Below, one piece after another: positions 63,994-64,000 of a stretch of 64,000 nt of DNA (position 1 is the first letter of the stretch; the number at the start of each line of letters is the position of its first letter). The stretch spans positions 1,622,001 through 1,686,000 of the forward strand of contig NC_091942.1 of the NCBI RefSeq assembly GCF_041260155.1. The letters are read 5' to 3'. Position numbers and translations under genes: made by a program. The DNA comes from Ptychodera flava. Taxonomy: Eukaryota; Hemichordata; Enteropneusta; Ptychoderidae. Under the pieces are notes generated by a model. The model was not told the origin of the DNA. It did not search any database and worked only from the letters and a program-made list of their open reading frames with translations.

Positions 63994-64000
63994 GTAATGT

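Overview
The window is nuclear DNA of an animal. It carries a spliced, metazoan-type RPS15A gene with a terminal-oligopyrimidine first exon, a 24-exon HEAT-repeat gene with canonical GT-AG introns, and fragments of LINEs and of Crypton tyrosine-recombinase transposons. AT-rich long introns, KIAA1958-like Crypton pieces and very abundant fold-back MITEs suggest an invertebrate deuterostome (hemichordate- or amphioxus-like). That placement is inference and was not tested by a database search.

Layout. 1-9.6 kb is an accessory nest: a broken Crypton recombinase at the left edge, a ~147-bp satellite, and several nested or adjacent terminal-inverted-repeat (TIR) elements. 9.85-16.11 kb is one giant fold-back (arms about 2.35 kb around a ~400-bp tandem array) inserted with a 3-bp TGA duplication into an older repeat whose uninterrupted relatives lie at 52.1 and 57.0 kb. 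16.87-17.45 kb is a 48-bp minisatellite. From 19.64 to 51.38 kb on the minus strand runs one gene whose 24 exons join in frame (3,327 nt, 1,108 residues): coiled coil, Ser-rich basic linker, then C-terminal HEAT repeats (HEATR4-like, tentative). Its introns hold a 4.1-kb TIR element with arms built of 46-bp repeats, a LINE remnant, a 3-kb decamer satellite and several MITEs. A head-to-head region at 52-54.1 kb separates it from RPS15A (plus strand, 54.11-59.8 kb); it contains a YY1-type site and an RFX X-box-like palindrome. Near the right edge, a candidate first coding exon (62,470-62,517) is followed at its GT donor by a 1.47-kb inverted-repeat element, itself interrupted by a 548-bp MITE.

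Most notable: a transposon family with CACAGTC termini and 7-bp target duplications. It includes a 1.36-kb copy and four insertions only 26-31 bp long that consist of little more than the two inverted ends, three with perfect and one with 6/7 target duplications. One has an empty-site paralogue 230 bp away. The 1.47-kb element at 62.5 kb has the same CACAGTC ends and a perfect 7-bp duplication. These look like TIR-only transposon remnants or minimal elements.
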